This document shows positions 12,603 to 14,279 of a stretch of 14,279 nucleotides of DNA, piece by piece. A model generated the notes under the pieces. That model worked only from the letters and a program-made list of their open reading frames with translations. It did not search any database and was not told the DNA's origin. The position numbers were made by a program, and so were the translations under genes. How positions within the stretch are numbered: the stretch's first letter is position 1; each line of letters begins with the position of its first letter. This DNA is from Alphaproteobacteria bacterium. Its GTDB lineage: Bacteria; Pseudomonadota; Alphaproteobacteria; Micavibrionales; UBA2020. The stretch lies in contig JAQSWE010000024.1 in the NCBI GenBank assembly GCA_029266795.1, forward strand, positions 1 through 14,279, written 5' to 3'.

Positions 12603-13432
12603 GCGAAGGTCCAGGACCTTTCGGTATAGGCGTCATGCCCTGCCGTTCTTTCATAGGCGAAACTGTCGCGGATGAAGGTGTCGTAATCGGGATAGATGGA
12701 TTTCATCTGGCTCTCATAGGTCGCAAGGCTATGATACATTTTCTTTAGTTCGTCCTCCGTCGCCACCAACGTCTCGCTTGTCGCTTTCAGCTTATTCGAT
12801 GATGCGATATCGAGCGCCGCCAGATACATCGGCAAGGTTTCGCCGCGTTTTTCCGCAGGCACGAAATGGGTCAGGTAATAATAGTCGCATAGTGCTCCTT
12901 CCATCTGCGCGCGGGTGACCTTGGGCAGCTTTGCGTCGCTGCCGATGTCGTTCATGCGTCCCTGCAGAATACCCGGCCAGAGGATATAGGGGCGGTCTTC
13001 GTAATATTTCACGGGGACGGATTTGATACGGCGTCCCGCTTCATGGGCGATCCGGTGGTCGATATGCGTTCCGGCAGCGAGGGGGAAAACGGCAAGTTGG
13101 ATTGCATGTTCGTTGAAAAAATCCTCCAGCCGTTTTGTGACATGCCCGAGGAATGCTTCGGGTACATCCTTCATATCTCCCAGAAACAGTTCTTTTGTCG
13201 ATTTGTAGCGCGGGTCGCGGTCAGGCGCATCGAACTCGTCGAGGATGTAACCGCGTGCGCCAATGCGTGCCATGGCTTCCTTTTCCTCGGCGGCGCGACG
13301 GATATCGTTTTTCCCTTTGGTGAAGATGTCCACGACGAGGACCTCATCTCCCGCCGCAATGCTCCGCTGGATGAAAATGCCGCAGGACAGCACGGCGTCG
13401 TCGATATGGGGGGATACGATGCAAATTTTCAT
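12599..13432 (-). CDS. PIG-L/LmbE-type N-deacetylase
   Basis: This 277-residue zinc hydrolase belongs to a family that removes acetyl groups from N-acetylglucosamine-type sugars (for example in PIG-L, MshB and BshB). The first motif S-P-H-I-D-D (7-12) supplies H9, D11 and D12. The second, G-T-H-I-D-H-R-I-A-H (121-130), supplies H123 and H126, matching the catalytic and metal histidines of MshB. The usual A-H-P-D-D has I instead of P. No signal peptide is present, so it is likely cytoplasmic. The C-terminal ~90 residues are charged and helical. The ATG at 13432 has a modest AAGGA site about 12 nt upstream. It forms a tight pair with the downstream MurQ-like gene through an ATGA overlap and diverges from the SIS gene. 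Confidence 0.88.
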   Translation of the reverse strand: MKICIVSPHIDDAVLSCGIFIQRSIAAGDEVLVVDIFTKGKNDIRRAAEEKEAMARIGARGYILDEFDAPDRDPRYKSTKELFLGDMKDVPEAFLGHVTKRLEDFFNEHAIQLAVFPLAAGTHIDHRIAHEAGRRIKSVPVKYYEDRPYILWPGILQGRMNDIGSDAKLPKVTRAQMEGALCDYYYLTHFVPAEKRGETLPMYLAALDIASSNKLKATSETLVATEDELKKMYHSLATYESQMKSIYPDYDTFIRDSFAYERTAGHDAYTERSWTFA

Positions 13433-13502
13433 GGCGGTGCCTGTTCCTTCCGGTAATATCGGCTAGTATATACCAAGCCTTTTCATTGATGGAGAGCCTT
13501 TT
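13433..13502. promoter_or_regulatory. Divergent promoter region between deacetylase and SIS genes
   Basis: This 70-nt gap must hold promoters for both directions. It contains an imperfect inverted repeat (GGTAATAT near 13453 with GTATATACC near 13466) in an A/T-rich block with TATA-like sequence. This could be a shared operator, though no family of regulator can be named. Confidence 0.35.
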
Positions 13503-14279
13503 ATGCAGGCCAACGCCCCCTATGCCCTGATTGCCGAGATGCTTGAAACCCCGGGCCTCCTGCGCCGGTTCGATCCTGCGCAAGTGCAGGACTGGGCGGC
13601 GGCGATGGCGGGCAAGCGCCTGTTAGTGACGGGTGAGGGGTCGAGCCGTGTGTTCCCCGCTAAAAACCTGATTGCCCGCGCGCTCCAGACCGGACATGGC
13701 CTGAACATCATGACGGAAGGTGCGCGACAGGCCGCCGAATATGAGCTGGCTGGCTTTAACGTGCTTGCCGGCAGCAACAGCGGGCGGACACGGGAGCTCA
13801 TTGCGCTTTGCGAAAAGCTGGCGGCTGATAAAATCAATTGCTATGCCGTGACCGCAAATGCGGGTAGCCGCCTGACCGAGGTCTCAACCGACTGCCGCTT
13901 TCTTACCTGCGGAGCAGAGAAGGCGGTTGCTGCCTCTAAAAGTGTCGTCGAGCATGCGCTGCTCTACCAGTCACTGCTCGGCGGCGCTGAATGGCGGAAT
14001 CAAGTGGCGGCGGCAGACGCCGGCGATGCCGTTCTGACAAAAACTGTTCCCGCCGCGATGCTGGATACGATTGCGGCGGCGCCTGTCATTTATTTCTCCG
14101 GACGTAACAATGGTGTTGCGGAAGAACTGACCCTCAAGACAAATGAAATCGCGCGCCGCAAAAGCGATTACCTAGAGGGCACCTATGCCCTGCACGGTAT
14201 CGAGGAAGTCATGCGGCAGGATGAGGTTGTGATACTGATCGACCCCTTCGCCGCGGAAATCGAAAAATACCAAAAGGTG
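13503..14279 (+). CDS. Double-SIS domain protein, GlmS isomerase-domain-like (3' partial)
   Basis: The frame starts with ATG at 13503 (GGAGAG about 7 nt upstream) and stays open to the window end, giving 259 residues. The first SIS domain has G-E-G-S-S-R (44-49), G-S-N-S-G-R-T (90-96) and an A-A-S-K-S segment (143-147). The second has F-S-G-R-N-N (198-203), E-E-L-T-L-K-T-N-E-I (208-217) and E-G-T-Y-A-L-H-G (225-232). The last two correspond to the A-L-E-G-x-L-K-x-K-E-I and ...E-x-x-x-G-E-L-K-H-G regions of GlmS/AgaS-type isomerases. The glutaminase domain of GlmS is absent, so it is more like a ketose/aldose amino-sugar isomerase or deaminase. It diverges from the deacetylase/MurQ-like pair and may act in the same pathway. 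Confidence 0.85.
   Translation, partial: MQANAPYALIAEMLETPGLLRRFDPAQVQDWAAAMAGKRLLVTGEGSSRVFPAKNLIARALQTGHGLNIMTEGARQAAEYELAGFNVLAGSNSGRTRELIALCEKLAADKINCYAVTANAGSRLTEVSTDCRFLTCGAEKAVAASKSVVEHALLYQSLLGGAEWRNQVAAADAGDAVLTKTVPAAMLDTIAAAPVIYFSGRNNGVAEELTLKTNEIARRKSDYLEGTYALHGIEEVMRQDEVVILIDPFAAEIEKYQKV

Noticed and set aside
13043..13456. 137-residue + strand ORF
   Set aside because: It is antisense to the deacetylase active-site region and has no supporting start signal.

Overview
The window looks like chromosomal DNA of an alphaproteobacterium with moderately high GC content. The main evidence is a pair of promoters matching the EcfG (general stress response) consensus GGAAC-N16/17-CGTT, together with protein families common in that class. 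The exact lineage cannot be resolved from the sequence alone. I see no tRNA, rRNA, CRISPR array, insertion sequence or phage integration site.

Region 1 (1-2130, + strand) holds envelope and stress genes: the 3' part of an exported tandem PRC-barrel protein, a CsbD-family protein, a DUF883/ElaB-like membrane-anchored protein and a holin-like (DUF1469-type) two-helix membrane protein. Strong rho-independent terminators close the csbD unit and the DUF883/holin pair.

Region 2 (2150-5221, - strand) is a two-component locus: a CHASE3-PAS hybrid histidine kinase followed by an OmpR-type response regulator that starts with TTG.

Region 3 (5263-7934) is a stress island built around back-to-back EcfG-type promoters. 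One drives a tiny DUF1328 membrane protein on the - strand. The other drives a + strand operon of an anti-sigma-like small protein, a small single-pass membrane protein and a GSP17M-like protein with a glycine-rich membrane hairpin. A convergent AI-2E-family permease on the - strand probably starts at a GTG behind a third, slightly imperfect EcfG-type promoter.

Region 4 (8158-10201) has a cold-adaptation flavour: a membrane fatty-acid desaturase (+) and a cspA-type cold-shock gene (-) with a probable ~140-nt structured leader and its own terminator. Between them lie two coupled small ORFs on the - strand, one of them proline-rich.

Region 5 (10396-14279) contains a pyroglutamyl-peptidase-like gene (+). 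It converges on a - strand pair with a 4-nt ATGA overlap: a PIG-L/LmbE-type deacetylase followed by a long MurQ/GKRP-like double-SIS protein. Divergent from these is a GlmS-like double-SIS protein that runs off the window end. Together the last three suggest an uncharacterised amino-sugar or sugar-phosphate pathway.

The least ordinary items are the divergent EcfG promoter pair with its zinc-motif-less anti-sigma-like gene, and the GKRP-like/PIG-L/SIS cluster.
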